Below are positions 1-7,829 of a stretch of DNA of 45,420 nt, in pieces. Under the pieces are notes generated by a model that was given only the letters and a program-made list of their open reading frames with translations, was not told the DNA's origin and made no database searches. The DNA comes from Verrucomicrobiota bacterium. GTDB lineage: Bacteria; Verrucomicrobiota; Verrucomicrobiia; Limisphaerales; Fontisphaeraceae. A program made the translations under genes and the position numbers. How positions within the stretch are numbered: the stretch's first letter is position 1; every line of letters begins with the position of its first letter. The stretch is taken from the NCBI GenBank assembly GCA_037139415.1, contig JBAXGN010000043.1, positions 1 to 45,420 of the forward strand, in the 5' to 3' direction.

Positions 1-59
1 ATCCCAACCGTCGCAGTGGCTATTGCTTATTCTGCTTCGGGACGGGCTCTAGCTATCGG

Positions 60-77
60 TCATCCCTGGCGGGATGA
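60..77. repeat. Short perfect hairpin
   Basis: A 7-bp perfect stem (TCATCCC / GGGATGA) closes a 4-nt loop. It lies about 85 nt beyond the stop of the leftward small membrane gene and has no T-run, so a terminator role is only possible. Nothing else is recognisable in positions 1-162. Confidence 0.3.
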
Positions 78-162
78 CTGAATGTCCGGAAGGCCGCTGT
101 GACCGAACCCGGAGGGTTTGCAGATAGTTGACTGGCACCGGAGGTTAGGCCCCGTTCGTTAC

Positions 163-423
163 TCATGGCTCGATCAATCCCAAGCCAACAAGCAAAAGCC
201 AACCTCCAAAAAACATGGCCAATGCACAATAGCACAACGGCATGTATCGGCTTCGGGGGCGCGAGAGATCCTCGCTGATATAGCGCATGAATCTGAAGAT
301 GTGGCAGGTTTCAGGAAAAAAGTAGCTGAGCAGGAAAAGCAGGCCAAGATAGATAAGGTAAACCCCACCCAGAGCGGTCGCAACGCCTTTCGTCACCAGT
401 TTCGTCACCAGCCGCCCGGCCAA
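163..423 (-). CDS. Small two-helix membrane protein
   Basis: The 86-residue product has two clear hydrophobic segments, roughly residues 15-35 and 66-83, joined by an Arg-rich loop. This pattern is far more protein-like than the overlapping rightward frame. The first codon is TTG and is directly preceded by an in-frame TAA, so translation starts at this TTG or at one of the GTG codons at residues 6 or 10. No strong Shine-Dalgarno sequence is visible. I do not recognise a family and infer only an inner-membrane location. Confidence 0.45.
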   Translation of the reverse strand: MAGRLVTKLVTKGVATALGGVYLIYLGLLFLLSYFFPETCHIFRFMRYISEDLSRPRSRYMPLCYCALAMFFGGWLLLVGLGLIEP

Positions 424-526
424 TTAATCAAATAACGGTGGAAATCGCTTGCATTTGACTATGACATGCGTTACGATTGGGTGTCGGTTGAATTGCGGAA
501 TTGTGAACTTTAAATAAACGAGACTT

Positions 527-754
527 ATGATTGCCAGTTGGTTTAACAATGTCCCGTTCGGGGTGGCCATGCTGATAACCGTGGTTTTTGGCGTTTTATT
601 GGTGCGTGAAGGTTGGTCTGAGCTGACCGAGGACGAGCCGTCTCAGGTATCCGCACCGGAAAGTCACGCGTTGCAACGCCACTGGTGGCCGCACGAGGCA
701 ATTATGGCCGCAACCGCATTCACGCTGGCGTTGGTTATTGTCAGTTTGCGCTAA
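527..754 (+). CDS. Small membrane protein, function unknown
   Basis: The 75-residue protein has an N-terminal hydrophobic helix (about residues 10-27), a central acidic and Ser/Pro-containing segment, and a second hydrophobic helix at the C-terminus (about 57-74). It starts at an ATG with only a weak purine stretch upstream. It converges on the Asp-box gene at 796-3051. No family is recognised; the membrane topology is what the sequence shows. Confidence 0.5.
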   Translation: MIASWFNNVPFGVAMLITVVFGVLLVREGWSELTEDEPSQVSAPESHALQRHWWPHEAIMAATAFTLALVIVSLR

Positions 755-795
755 ACAAATTTCTGCGGTCTGCCTAGCAAATTTTAGGGGCGCGA

Positions 796-3051
796 TTATT
801 TGTTTTTTCCACCCGCATCCCGCCCGATGAACACGCTGTTGCCGCTGGTGCTGATAAACAGCGTGGTGGGATCAAGTGGGCTGAGGCAAATCGCTTTGAC
901 GTTTAAATGCGAGAGCCCGGTGTTCTCGTGCTGCCAAGTCCGGCCACCGTCCGTGCTTTTCAGCACCCCTTCGCCGATGGCGTCATCGTGGAACGGATCG
1001 TCCTTCGTGGTGACGTAAATGGTCGTTGCATCCAAGGGGCTGACGGCGACGCTGGCCACGAATCGAAAATCGAGCAGGCGTTGCCACGTCTGCCCCGCGT
1101 CTTCACTGCGGTACACTCCACCGGGGGACAGCCGCTTTGCGGTCGGGTCGAAGTGTTCGCGTCCGGCAACGTAGAGCGTGCGTAAATGTTTCGGATCAGC
1201 GGTCAATTGTTGGATGGTGGGCAGCGCGCCGGCGGTTCCCAACGGCTGCCAGGTCTGGCCGCCGTTCTGCGTCTCAAAGAGGTTCCGATCCAGGGCGGCA
1301 ATGAGATGGGCGGGATTTGTTGCATCCAGCAAAAGGCCGCGCGGTTTTTTGGCGTCGGACGCCGGGAGGTTGCCATTGATAGTGTGCCAGGTACTCCCGC
1401 CATCCCGCGTCTCGAAGATGCCATTGCCATTGGAAGCGGCCACGAGTCGGCGATTCCCGGTCGGGCTTTGCTGGTCGAGCAGCAGTTCCAACACTTGTCC
1501 GGCAGGCAATCCCGACTTTGGCTCGCCCACTACCCGCCAGGTTTTCCCGCCGTCTTCGGAACGGCAAACATCCCCTTCGTTGCGATTCCACCACCCGGTG
1601 GTCGCCCAGATTGTTTCCGGCGCTTGCGGGTCCACCGCGACGCCGAAACAGTTGCCGGACATCTTCATCCCCTCGAAACTGCGGCGGAACGTCATCCCGT
1701 TGTCATTGCTGATCAACAGGCCGATGTCCATGTAACAAAAATACAGGCGGTTCTTCCGTACCGGGTCTGGCACCACCCGCCAGGCGCAGGTGACCGCCAA
1801 ACCATTGCCGGCGATGGTGCCATCGGTTGCCGGTGCCGCATAGCGTTGCTGCCACGATTTTCCGGCATCCGTGGTGACAAACACATGGCCGCTGGTGCCG
1901 AATGCCAACCGATCCGGCGCGGCAGGAGAAAGCGCCAGGCATTCCACGGCTGGTCCCCATTGGGTGATCCAGCCGTAATCCATGTTCGTTTCCTCCCGCG
2001 TGCGGCGGGCGCATCGGCTCCAATGGCCGCCGCCGTCGGTGGTCTTGTAAATCCCAGCCGTGACCCAGTCGCGGTGGCCGACATAGACCACGTTGGCATC
2101 CCGTGGGTCCACCACTAATTCCTTGGGGTTGGAGGAATGGGTTCTGGACGTCTTGCCCTCGGCGACCCGCCGGGGCAGCCCCTCGCCGTTGGCGGCGCGC
2201 CAGGTTCGGCCCGCGTCCTCGCTGCGAAATACGCCGCCGTTCCAGGGCTCCTGGTCATGCGCCGTGCAACGCAACGTCACATAAACGATCTGCGGCGATG
2301 ACGGTGCAAAGGCCAGTTCCTCCGTGTAACGATGCGGCAGCCCGTCGCTTGAGAGCTGCCAGTCCGCGCCGCCGTTGTCGCTGCGGAATACGCCCTCGCT
2401 GGTGGCGGCGAGCACCACTCGGGAATCGCCGGGTTTCACCTTGATATCGCTGACAATCGCCTTGGGTGGCAAGCGCCCGCCATCCACGCGCCGCCAGGTG
2501 ACACCGGTATCCTCGCTGCGGAAAATCGCACCGGCCCCAGACTTATCCCAGCGCGGCCGACCCACGCCCGCGTAGGCCACGGTGGGATTGAGCGGATCAA
2601 AGCACACCGCGCCAATGGGCGCGCTGAAGGAGAAGCGCTCCGGCTTCGGAAAAATATCGCGAACCCATTGCCAGGTACGCCCTTGGTCCGCCGTCCGGTG
2701 CAGGCCGCTTTCCGTGCCCAGCAGAATAATGCGGCGGTCGCGTGGATGAACGGAAATGGCTTCCACAAAGTAATCCCGCAAGCCACGGTTGCGAATTTCA
2801 AACGTGCGTCCGGCATTGGTGGAAAAATAAAAGCCGCCGACATCGCACCCAACGTACAAGGTGTCCGGCTGTTGTGGATCAAAGGTCATGGATTGAATCC
2901 ACCCGCCTCCGCTTGGCCCGGCCAGTCGCCAGGTAATATCCCGGCCTTCCCGCGCCTCGACGGCTTTGGGGACGGGATTGACTTGTGCCAAAACCTGAGC
3001 CGCCAGACCCAACGTCAGTGCCGCGCAATAACCCCAAGTTGATCGAAACAT
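796..3051 (-). CDS. Secreted Asp-box double beta-propeller, GH74/VPS10-like
   Basis: The 751-residue protein has a signal peptide (about residues 1-22, ending near AQVLA) and then about thirteen Asp-box motifs of the S-x-D-x-G-x-T-W type spread over its whole length, for example SEDAGRTWRA, SEDGGKTWRV and STDGGRTWQH. That number, the length and the GGGW...DVGG beginning match the two seven-bladed propellers of GH74 xyloglucanase-type and VPS10/sortilin-type proteins. I chose the ATG at 3051, because the upstream in-frame ATG lies inside the preceding gene and the signal peptide begins here. The previous gene ends 11 nt upstream, so the two are probably co-transcribed. An endo-acting glucanase role is possible, but catalytic Asp residues cannot be assigned by eye; a non-enzymatic sugar-binding propeller is the alternative. 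Confidence 0.8.
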   Translation of the reverse strand: MFRSTWGYCAALTLGLAAQVLAQVNPVPKAVEAREGRDITWRLAGPSGGGWIQSMTFDPQQPDTLYVGCDVGGFYFSTNAGRTFEIRNRGLRDYFVEAISVHPRDRRIILLGTESGLHRTADQGRTWQWVRDIFPKPERFSFSAPIGAVCFDPLNPTVAYAGVGRPRWDKSGAGAIFRSEDTGVTWRRVDGGRLPPKAIVSDIKVKPGDSRVVLAATSEGVFRSDNGGADWQLSSDGLPHRYTEELAFAPSSPQIVYVTLRCTAHDQEPWNGGVFRSEDAGRTWRAANGEGLPRRVAEGKTSRTHSSNPKELVVDPRDANVVYVGHRDWVTAGIYKTTDGGGHWSRCARRTREETNMDYGWITQWGPAVECLALSPAAPDRLAFGTSGHVFVTTDAGKSWQQRYAAPATDGTIAGNGLAVTCAWRVVPDPVRKNRLYFCYMDIGLLISNDNGMTFRRSFEGMKMSGNCFGVAVDPQAPETIWATTGWWNRNEGDVCRSEDGGKTWRVVGEPKSGLPAGQVLELLLDQQSPTGNRRLVAASNGNGIFETRDGGSTWHTINGNLPASDAKKPRGLLLDATNPAHLIAALDRNLFETQNGGQTWQPLGTAGALPTIQQLTADPKHLRTLYVAGREHFDPTAKRLSPGGVYRSEDAGQTWQRLLDFRFVASVAVSPLDATTIYVTTKDDPFHDDAIGEGVLKSTDGGRTWQHENTGLSHLNVKAICLSPLDPTTLFISTSGNSVFIGRDAGGKNK

Positions 3052-3062
3052 AATCACGCGTG

Positions 3063-4655
3063 TTATTTTCCCAACTGGGCTTTCCATTCGTCGTTCAGTT
3101 CCTGCGCGGAGTGTCCCGTAAGTTTGTTCCAGGATGATTCGTTGAAATTGCCATCGCGGATGATTGCATTCAGGCGGGGGACCAGATCTTTGCCGTATTT
3201 CTCCGAGATATAGTTCAGAAAATTCGCGGTGACACGGTAGCTGCCGTCATACTTGGCTTTCGCCATATTGCCCGGTGCAATCTCCGCGCCACGGGTTTGC
3301 GGTTCAAAGTGGTAGAAACGAATATAATCCGTGATGCCTTCCACCAGCCAGCCGGGAGCAGTGGTCGCGTTGGGATTCGTTCGCTTGGCCCGGCCGTATT
3401 GCTGCACCACATGGACCATCTCATGGAAGATCGCGCCCTTGGCTTCCCCTTTCAGATTCGACCGGACCCATTTGGCGGCGCAGTGGATGCGCGTGCCGGC
3501 AGTGTTGGCTACGCCTTTCATATCCTTCTTGAAAACGATGCTGAATTTGCGCGGAGCCTCGTAGTCTTCGCTGGGCAGCAGATTGACGATCTTGGGGTAC
3601 CACTGTTCCACGAGCGGGATTAATTCCTTGTCCGCCCACTCGGCGAGGTCGGGCGTTTCGCTGGTGTTCAGCGCGAGCGTGTATTTGCCGTCCCCGAACG
3701 TGATGGTCTTCTCGCCTTCCGGCAGCAGGGATGGTTCCACCAACTCGGGCGCATTGCGGTCAATGACATCAATCTCACTATAAAAGGTGTTGCCGAAGGA
3801 ATCGGTTGTTTCCGTGTGGAACATATCGAAGAGCAGGAAACGGTATTTGCCCACGGAGCCTTCGGAATCGCCGACGCTGACGCCGTATTGTCCACCGGGT
3901 TCACCGTCTTTGGGCCGGGTATCCACTTTGGCCAGCAGCTTCCAACCGCATTGATCCGGCGCGGTATCCCGTTTGGGGGCGGCGTTAAAATTGGCCGCGT
4001 TTCCGTCACTGGCATATAGATGATACACCTGCGGGCTGCGGGTACCGGGATGCCAGGAGTAGGTGTTGACCTGTTTGATCTCGATGGCTTTCCCAAGGTC
4101 CACCATGACCCGTCCGCCATCGGTGCCGGCACGGAAGAAGCAATTCGCGGATGGCTGATCTCCCTCCATGGGGGCTTTGCCGTCATGCAACACGTCAACG
4201 GTTCCGCCATTCTGGTCGCGGGTGCCATCCACGATTTTAAAGACCGCCTGGGCGGCGGCATCGCCGCGTGCCGGGGGACGCACCTGATTGAACTTGAATT
4301 CAGCGGTGGCGTCCTCGCTGCTGTTGTGGTTCACCACGACTTTGATCTCGCCACGCAAGAGGGAGGAGCAACCAAGAAGCGTGAGGAAGAGAATGCGAGT
4401 AAAGCCGAAGCCCGAAGCCCGAAGCCCGAAAGAAAACCGAAATTCGAAGCCCGAAAACAAGGCAAGTGCAGGCTGATAAAAAGATGGTAAGTGGAAAATG
4501 GGGAATGTTTTACCCGCCATTTTTCTGCCTGAACTTGAATTCTCGGTTTCGGTTTTCGGGATTCGGCCTTCTTTCGGATTTCGGGATTCGGGATTCGGAG
4601 TTCTACCGACCATTCCGCCGACTACATCCGGGAAACCTGTTCTGCGCTTGTTCAT
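3063..4655 (-). CDS. Secreted zincin-like peptidase, BSP family, with repeat-derived N-terminus
   Basis: The C-terminal half carries HEMVH (near residue 410) followed by GWLVEG about 20 residues on. This is the HExxH...E arrangement of plant-type basic secretory proteins (BSP, zinc metallopeptidase-like). The middle (about residues 110-290) resembles a discoidin/F5-8C-like binding module. A hydrophobic stretch ending in a lipobox-like LLGC suggests export as a lipoprotein. The first roughly 90 residues are translated from an intergenic inverted repeat (4401-4600), and there is no ATG, GTG or TTG between that repeat and the hydrophobic stretch. The ORF's first ATG overlaps the menG stop (ATGA), so coupling to menG is possible. 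The true start is uncertain and could instead be a later ATG inside the repeat. Confidence 0.7.
   Translation of the reverse strand: MNKRRTGFPDVVGGMVGRTPNPESRNPKEGRIPKTETENSSSGRKMAGKTFPIFHLPSFYQPALALFSGFEFRFSFGLRASGFGFTRILFLTLLGCSSLLRGEIKVVVNHNSSEDATAEFKFNQVRPPARGDAAAQAVFKIVDGTRDQNGGTVDVLHDGKAPMEGDQPSANCFFRAGTDGGRVMVDLGKAIEIKQVNTYSWHPGTRSPQVYHLYASDGNAANFNAAPKRDTAPDQCGWKLLAKVDTRPKDGEPGGQYGVSVGDSEGSVGKYRFLLFDMFHTETTDSFGNTFYSEIDVIDRNAPELVEPSLLPEGEKTITFGDGKYTLALNTSETPDLAEWADKELIPLVEQWYPKIVNLLPSEDYEAPRKFSIVFKKDMKGVANTAGTRIHCAAKWVRSNLKGEAKGAIFHEMVHVVQQYGRAKRTNPNATTAPGWLVEGITDYIRFYHFEPQTRGAEIAPGNMAKAKYDGSYRVTANFLNYISEKYGKDLVPRLNAIIRDGNFNESSWNKLTGHSAQELNDEWKAQLGK
4401..4600. repeat. Intergenic inverted repeat of 7-nt units inside a gene start
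   Basis: The left arm (4401-4458) is built from CGAAGCC-like 7-nt units. The right arm (4537-4600) carries the reverse-complement units (GGATTCG, GGCTTCG-like). Between them lies a second, nested imperfect inverted repeat: AGGCTGATAAAAAGATGG near 4471-4488 against CCATTTTTCTGCCT near 4518-4531. The whole element is an imperfect palindrome of about 200 bp. It occupies the 5' end of the peptidase ORF and supplies its apparent N-terminal residues. Confidence 0.75.
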
Positions 4656-5389
4656 TTGCGTGGTTTGACTCCGTAGTTTAATCCCATCACTCCGCCAAGC
4701 AGGTTATGAACGCGCACATCCTGACAGCCCAAGTCGCGCATGTTCTGCGCAATGCCGTGCTGGGCGGGGAAATGTTTCAGGGACTCCAATATGTAAGCGT
4801 AGGCGGCGGCATCCTTGCAAAAAAGCCGGCCAAAAATGGGGACCAACCAGCGCAGGTATTGGAAATACATCCAGCGCCAGGCGGCGTTGTCCGGCTTTCC
4901 GAAGTCCAGCACCAACAGACACCCGCCCGGTTTGGCCACGCGGTACATTTCCGCCAGTCCGGATTCCCAACTGGTGAGATTCCGCAAACCGTAGGCGACG
5001 GTTACAGCATCAAATCGGGCGTCGGGGAAAGGCAGTTTCTGCGCGTCGCCGTGTTGGAAGGAGATGGCGGGGGTTGCGGGGGGCGTGGGCTGCATCTGCG
5101 CCAGCCGCCGTTTGGCCACTTGCAGCATGGGTTCGCTGAAATCCAGCCCCGTCACCGCGGCACCCTGGCTGGCCAGGCGAAAGACAATATCCCCGGTGCC
5201 ACAGCAAAGATCCAAGGCGTGTTCGCCGGGTTTCAGCGCAGCCAGGCGCACCAGCTTGCGCTTCCACCAGCGGTGCAGGCCGAAGCTTTGCAGGTCATTG
5301 ATCAGGTCATATCGTGGCGCAATATGGTCGAACAAAGCCGCCACCTTGGCGGCCCGGTTCGATCCGGTCGCATAATACTCGTTGGCCAT
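4652..5389 (-). CDS. menG: Demethylmenaquinone methyltransferase
   Basis: The 245-residue protein is a full-length UbiE/MenG-family SAM-dependent C-methyltransferase. It has the family start FDHIAPRYDLIND (about residues 20-32), SAM motif I LDLCCGTGD (59-67), GDAQKLPF (114-121) and VAYGLRN (131-137). It catalyses the last step of menaquinone (or ubiquinone) synthesis at the cytoplasmic membrane. MenG rather than UbiE is inferred from the likely anaerobic, menaquinone-using host. The ATG at 5389 is unambiguous. The stop overlaps the first ATG of the downstream peptidase ORF, and the upstream gap holds REP-like hairpins. Confidence 0.92.
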   Translation of the reverse strand: MANEYYATGSNRAAKVAALFDHIAPRYDLINDLQSFGLHRWWKRKLVRLAALKPGEHALDLCCGTGDIVFRLASQGAAVTGLDFSEPMLQVAKRRLAQMQPTPPATPAISFQHGDAQKLPFPDARFDAVTVAYGLRNLTSWESGLAEMYRVAKPGGCLLVLDFGKPDNAAWRWMYFQYLRWLVPIFGRLFCKDAAAYAYILESLKHFPAQHGIAQNMRDLGCQDVRVHNLLGGVMGLNYGVKPRK

Positions 5390-5414
5390 GATAAATTATC
5401 TGCCGCCTTCTTCC

Positions 5415-5550
5415 TGTAGCGCAGGTTTCCAAACCTGCTGTATCGCCGACTTCCAGTCGGCAGACGGTGCAAAATTCCAACGACTTTGGTTTACCCCCGC
5501 GTCTGCGGATTGGAAATCCGCGATACAGCAGACTGGAAGTCTGCGCCACC
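5415..5550. repeat. REP-like palindromic hairpin quartet
   Basis: Four hairpins with 7-bp stems stand in a row: 5421-5438 (GCAGGTT/AACCTGC), 5445-5461 (GCCGACT-TCC-AGTCGGC), 5505-5521 (GCGGATT-GGA-AATCCGC) and 5528-5544 (GCAGACT-GGA-AGTCTGC). The first pair is joined by TGTATC and the second by GATACA, so the second pair is the inverted copy of the first. Loops are TCC on one side and GGA on the other. This is the layout of bacterial REP/BIME elements. It fills the gap between the YlbF-family gene and menG. Confidence 0.85.
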
Positions 5551-5622
5551 GGCGAATCCCCTGCTGCCGCATTAATCCTGTGGCGGTTCGCAGGGGATTA
5601 AAACACCGAAAATAAATGCCGC

Positions 5623-6027
5623 CTAGCCGCAATTGCAGCCGGAGCCGCATTGGTGGAAGTCGTCCGCCTCGGGTTGGCGGCCCACTTCGAAGGTCTTCAT
5701 GACATAGCGCACCACGGTGGAGCGCACTTCATTCATTTCCTCCTGGGCATCCAGGAATCCCTTGGCGACCGGATTGCTGATAAAGCTGTCCCGTTGCGCT
5801 TCAAACTTGGCGATTTCCTCCGGGGTGAGTTCGACGCCGTTACTTTGCTTTTCCTGGAGCGCCTGGCCCATCATGTGGACTTCTTCATATTCGGCACGCG
5901 CTTTATCATCGGCCATGAAGGCATCCATACGCTGACGGATGCTGGCAAAGCTGGGGTGATCGGCCAGGGTGGCGCACAATTCGCGCGTCTTCTGCATTAC
6001 GGGGCTCTCGTCTTGGATCAATGACAT
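5623..6027 (-). CDS. YlbF/YmcA-family regulator
   Basis: The 134-residue mostly helical protein matches the YlbF/YmcA (Com_YlbF) family over its central part, with the pattern of a short N-terminal helix, an AEYEEVHMMGQALQ-like helix and a long charged helix. In Bacillus, YlbF, YmcA and YaaT form an Fe-S-containing complex that controls RNA processing, sporulation and competence; that is family knowledge, not shown here. The C-terminus ends in a Cys-rich tail (CGSGCNCG) that could hold a metal or Fe-S cluster. The ATG start at 6027 is clear. It lies just downstream of the secreted Ala/Pro-rich gene, and the two are likely co-transcribed. Confidence 0.75.
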   Translation of the reverse strand: MSLIQDESPVMQKTRELCATLADHPSFASIRQRMDAFMADDKARAEYEEVHMMGQALQEKQSNGVELTPEEIAKFEAQRDSFISNPVAKGFLDAQEEMNEVRSTVVRYVMKTFEVGRQPEADDFHQCGSGCNCG

Positions 6028-6062
6028 GGTTGGTTAGGTTGGGTTACTGGGTTATGGTTTGG

Positions 6063-6674
6063 TTAGTATTTCTGGACGTCCGCGAGGACGCATTTCAAGT
6101 CGTTCAAGATCTTCCGGGAAGCATCGGCGTTGAGGCCGCTGAATTTCAGGAGCGCCTCCGAACTTTGGATAACTGCGGGCAGGTCCACATTCGCCAAGGA
6201 CTGCGCGTTCAGCAAAATCACCACGTTCTTCACCAAGGTGGCTTTCTCCGCCTCATTCATTTTCAGCGTGGGCCAGGCGGTGGCCAGATCGGCGGCCAGG
6301 CTGGTCAAGGTACTTTTGTCCGGTTTGGTGCCGGCTTTAGTGGTGCTTTCTAAGGCAGTCATCAGCTTTTGATTCAACTCCGCCGTGGCCTGGCCCTTGG
6401 CCTTGATGGCGTCGAGGTTGCTTTGCAATTCCTTGGCGGACTCCAACTGCGCCGCGCTCAACTTGGCCGCGCCCGGTTTGGCGGGGACCTCGGGTTCCGC
6501 CGACGGGGCGGGTGGTGGGGCAGGGGGCTGGGGACGGGCGGGTGCGCCGCCGCCTTGCTCGGGCGGATTGGCCATGCCGCGCGCGCGCTGCTTCAAGATC
6601 GTTGCGGCATCCGCATACAAATGGTTGGCCGACAGCATGCCGCCCAAAACCAGGATGGGAACCAATGTTTTCAT
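6063..6674 (-). CDS. Secreted Ala/Pro-rich protein, unknown
   Basis: The 203-residue protein starts at the ATG at 6674 (an upstream TTG is less likely). It has a signal peptide of about 22 residues, then a Pro/Ala/Gly-rich linker (about residues 40-70), then a helical domain of about 130 residues rich in Ala, Leu and Lys. I do not recognise a family. It is probably exported to the periplasm. The YlbF-family gene follows about 35 nt downstream, after a short G/T-rich stretch. Confidence 0.6.
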   Translation of the reverse strand: MKTLVPILVLGGMLSANHLYADAATILKQRARGMANPPEQGGGAPARPQPPAPPPAPSAEPEVPAKPGAAKLSAAQLESAKELQSNLDAIKAKGQATAELNQKLMTALESTTKAGTKPDKSTLTSLAADLATAWPTLKMNEAEKATLVKNVVILLNAQSLANVDLPAVIQSSEALLKFSGLNADASRKILNDLKCVLADVQKY

Positions 6675-7065
6675 AACTGCATTCAATTTCAGGTGAATGT
6701 GCGCCCGTTTGCCCGGAAAGTCAACGGCGTCATCAGAAATTGCTCTAAAGCCATTCTCTTCTGAATGTCATGGTGCCAGCCCGCACTAAAGCAGAATGGG
6801 AAACCTGGCGCGACCGTAAACTACAACCCGAACTCAAACTGGCTACCGCCTAACCCCCGTGGTAGCCGACGTATGCAGACTCCAATACGATTTACCAAAG
6901 CCATTACTCCCATCTGTCTCAGTTAAGGCCTATCATCCATGGTTTCCCCCATTTTTACACTCTCCCCCAGCCCTATCAGGGACCGAGGGTGGTCTTCGCC
7001 CCCGCCGTATGGTGACGGGCACGGTTTCTATTCAGCGATTCAGCGATGCGGTGTGCCGAAAATAT
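6675..7065. other. Divergent intergenic region
   Basis: This region separates the leftward secreted-protein gene from the rightward GntR gene, so it should hold both promoters. It contains an isolated 27-codon ORF (6770-6853) that looks like a gene fragment but is not assignable, and a short direct repeat (TTCAGCGA twice near 7030-7046). No other structure was seen. Confidence 0.5.
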
Positions 7066-7093
7066 TTGACGATCCAGCAGTTCTTGATATTAC
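7066..7093 (+). promoter_or_regulatory. Candidate promoter of the GntR gene
   Basis: TTGACG (7066-7071) and TATTAC (7088-7093) are spaced 16 nt apart and fit a sigma70-type promoter moderately. Transcription would begin only a few bases before the ATG at 7107, so the mRNA would be almost leaderless. This fits the absence of a Shine-Dalgarno sequence there. Confidence 0.35.
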
Positions 7094-7104
7094 TGATATA
7101 TCAA
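7084..7104. promoter_or_regulatory. Candidate GntR operator
   Basis: An inverted repeat TTGATAT-N7-ATATCAA overlaps the proposed -10 element and ends 2 nt before the GntR start codon. A dyad over the promoter of a regulator gene is the usual site for autoregulation. The assignment is inference. Confidence 0.4.
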
Positions 7105-7106
7105 AT

Positions 7107-7799
7107 ATGCAACGCCGTGTTAAAAAGCCGTTGGCACCCGCTCCCAGCGCTGGATTCCTGACCCTGAAGGAGCGGGTTTGCCAAATCTTGCGCCAGGAGA
7201 TTATTGCCGGGAAAACACCTCCCGGCACCCGGTTGGTGCGCCGCGGTATCAGCAAGCGTTTGGGGGTGAGCCCCATACCGGTCATCGAGGCGCTGCATCA
7301 GCTCGAACAGGACGGATTGGTGGAAAGCGAACCGATGTTCGGGCACCGGGTACGGGTGCTAACGGCGGAGTCCATGCGCAATGATCATGTGCTGCGCGAA
7401 GCGATTGAATGCCAGTCAGCCCGGCTTTGTGCCGAACATGCAATCTCGCAGCAACTGGAAGAATTGGCGGGCCAGGCAGAAGTGCTGGATAAGTTGGTGG
7501 TGAGCGACCCCGGTGGACAGACCCACGCGGAAAAGCACCTGGATTTTCATCTCAACATCGCTCGTTACACCGGCTACAGCGCGCTGGTGGACGCCCTGGC
7601 CAAACTCTGGTTCCGGCGTCTGATGGTGCTGAATACGCTCACCGCCGCAACGTTGGGAGTGCCCGACCAGTGGCATGCGCAACTGGTCAAAGCCATCCGT
7701 TCGCGGGATGCTGACCGGGCGGAAAAAGCGATGCGCAAACATGTTCTTTATAACGTGAAGCAGCAAATGGAGGATTTAGCCAAATCACTCAAGACCTGA
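7107..7799 (+). CDS. GntR-family regulator with FCD-type ligand domain
   Basis: The 230-residue protein has an N-terminal winged helix (about residues 17-85, with the GntR signature running from LRQEIIAGKTPPGTRL to SPIPVIEALHQLEQDGLV) and a C-terminal all-helical FCD-type ligand domain (about 95-225). The latter has conserved His residues that in relatives bind a metal and an organic or sugar acid. I chose the ATG at 7107, because the longer frame upstream is not protein-like. It heads a rightward cluster with an MFS transporter and three sialidase-fold proteins, so it probably controls that cluster in response to a sugar-acid product. Confidence 0.88.
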   Translation: MQRRVKKPLAPAPSAGFLTLKERVCQILRQEIIAGKTPPGTRLVRRGISKRLGVSPIPVIEALHQLEQDGLVESEPMFGHRVRVLTAESMRNDHVLREAIECQSARLCAEHAISQQLEELAGQAEVLDKLVVSDPGGQTHAEKHLDFHLNIARYTGYSALVDALAKLWFRRLMVLNTLTAATLGVPDQWHAQLVKAIRSRDADRAEKAMRKHVLYNVKQQMEDLAKSLKT

Positions 7800-7829
7800 T
7801 CCGATGCCTCCATCCGACAATTATATATC

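Noticed and set aside
118-435. Rightward 105-codon ORF opposite the small membrane gene
   Set aside because: Its composition is Gln/Arg/His-rich without structure, while the opposite strand gives two clean membrane helices.
6028-6062. Telomere-like GGTTA/GGGTTA run
   Set aside because: Only 35 bp, irregular, and between two co-directional genes; it is simple G/T-rich spacer.
6770-6853. 27-codon ORF beginning MVPARTKAEWETW
   Set aside because: It looks slightly protein-like but is too short, has no ribosome-binding site and has no recognisable relative; possibly a gene remnant.
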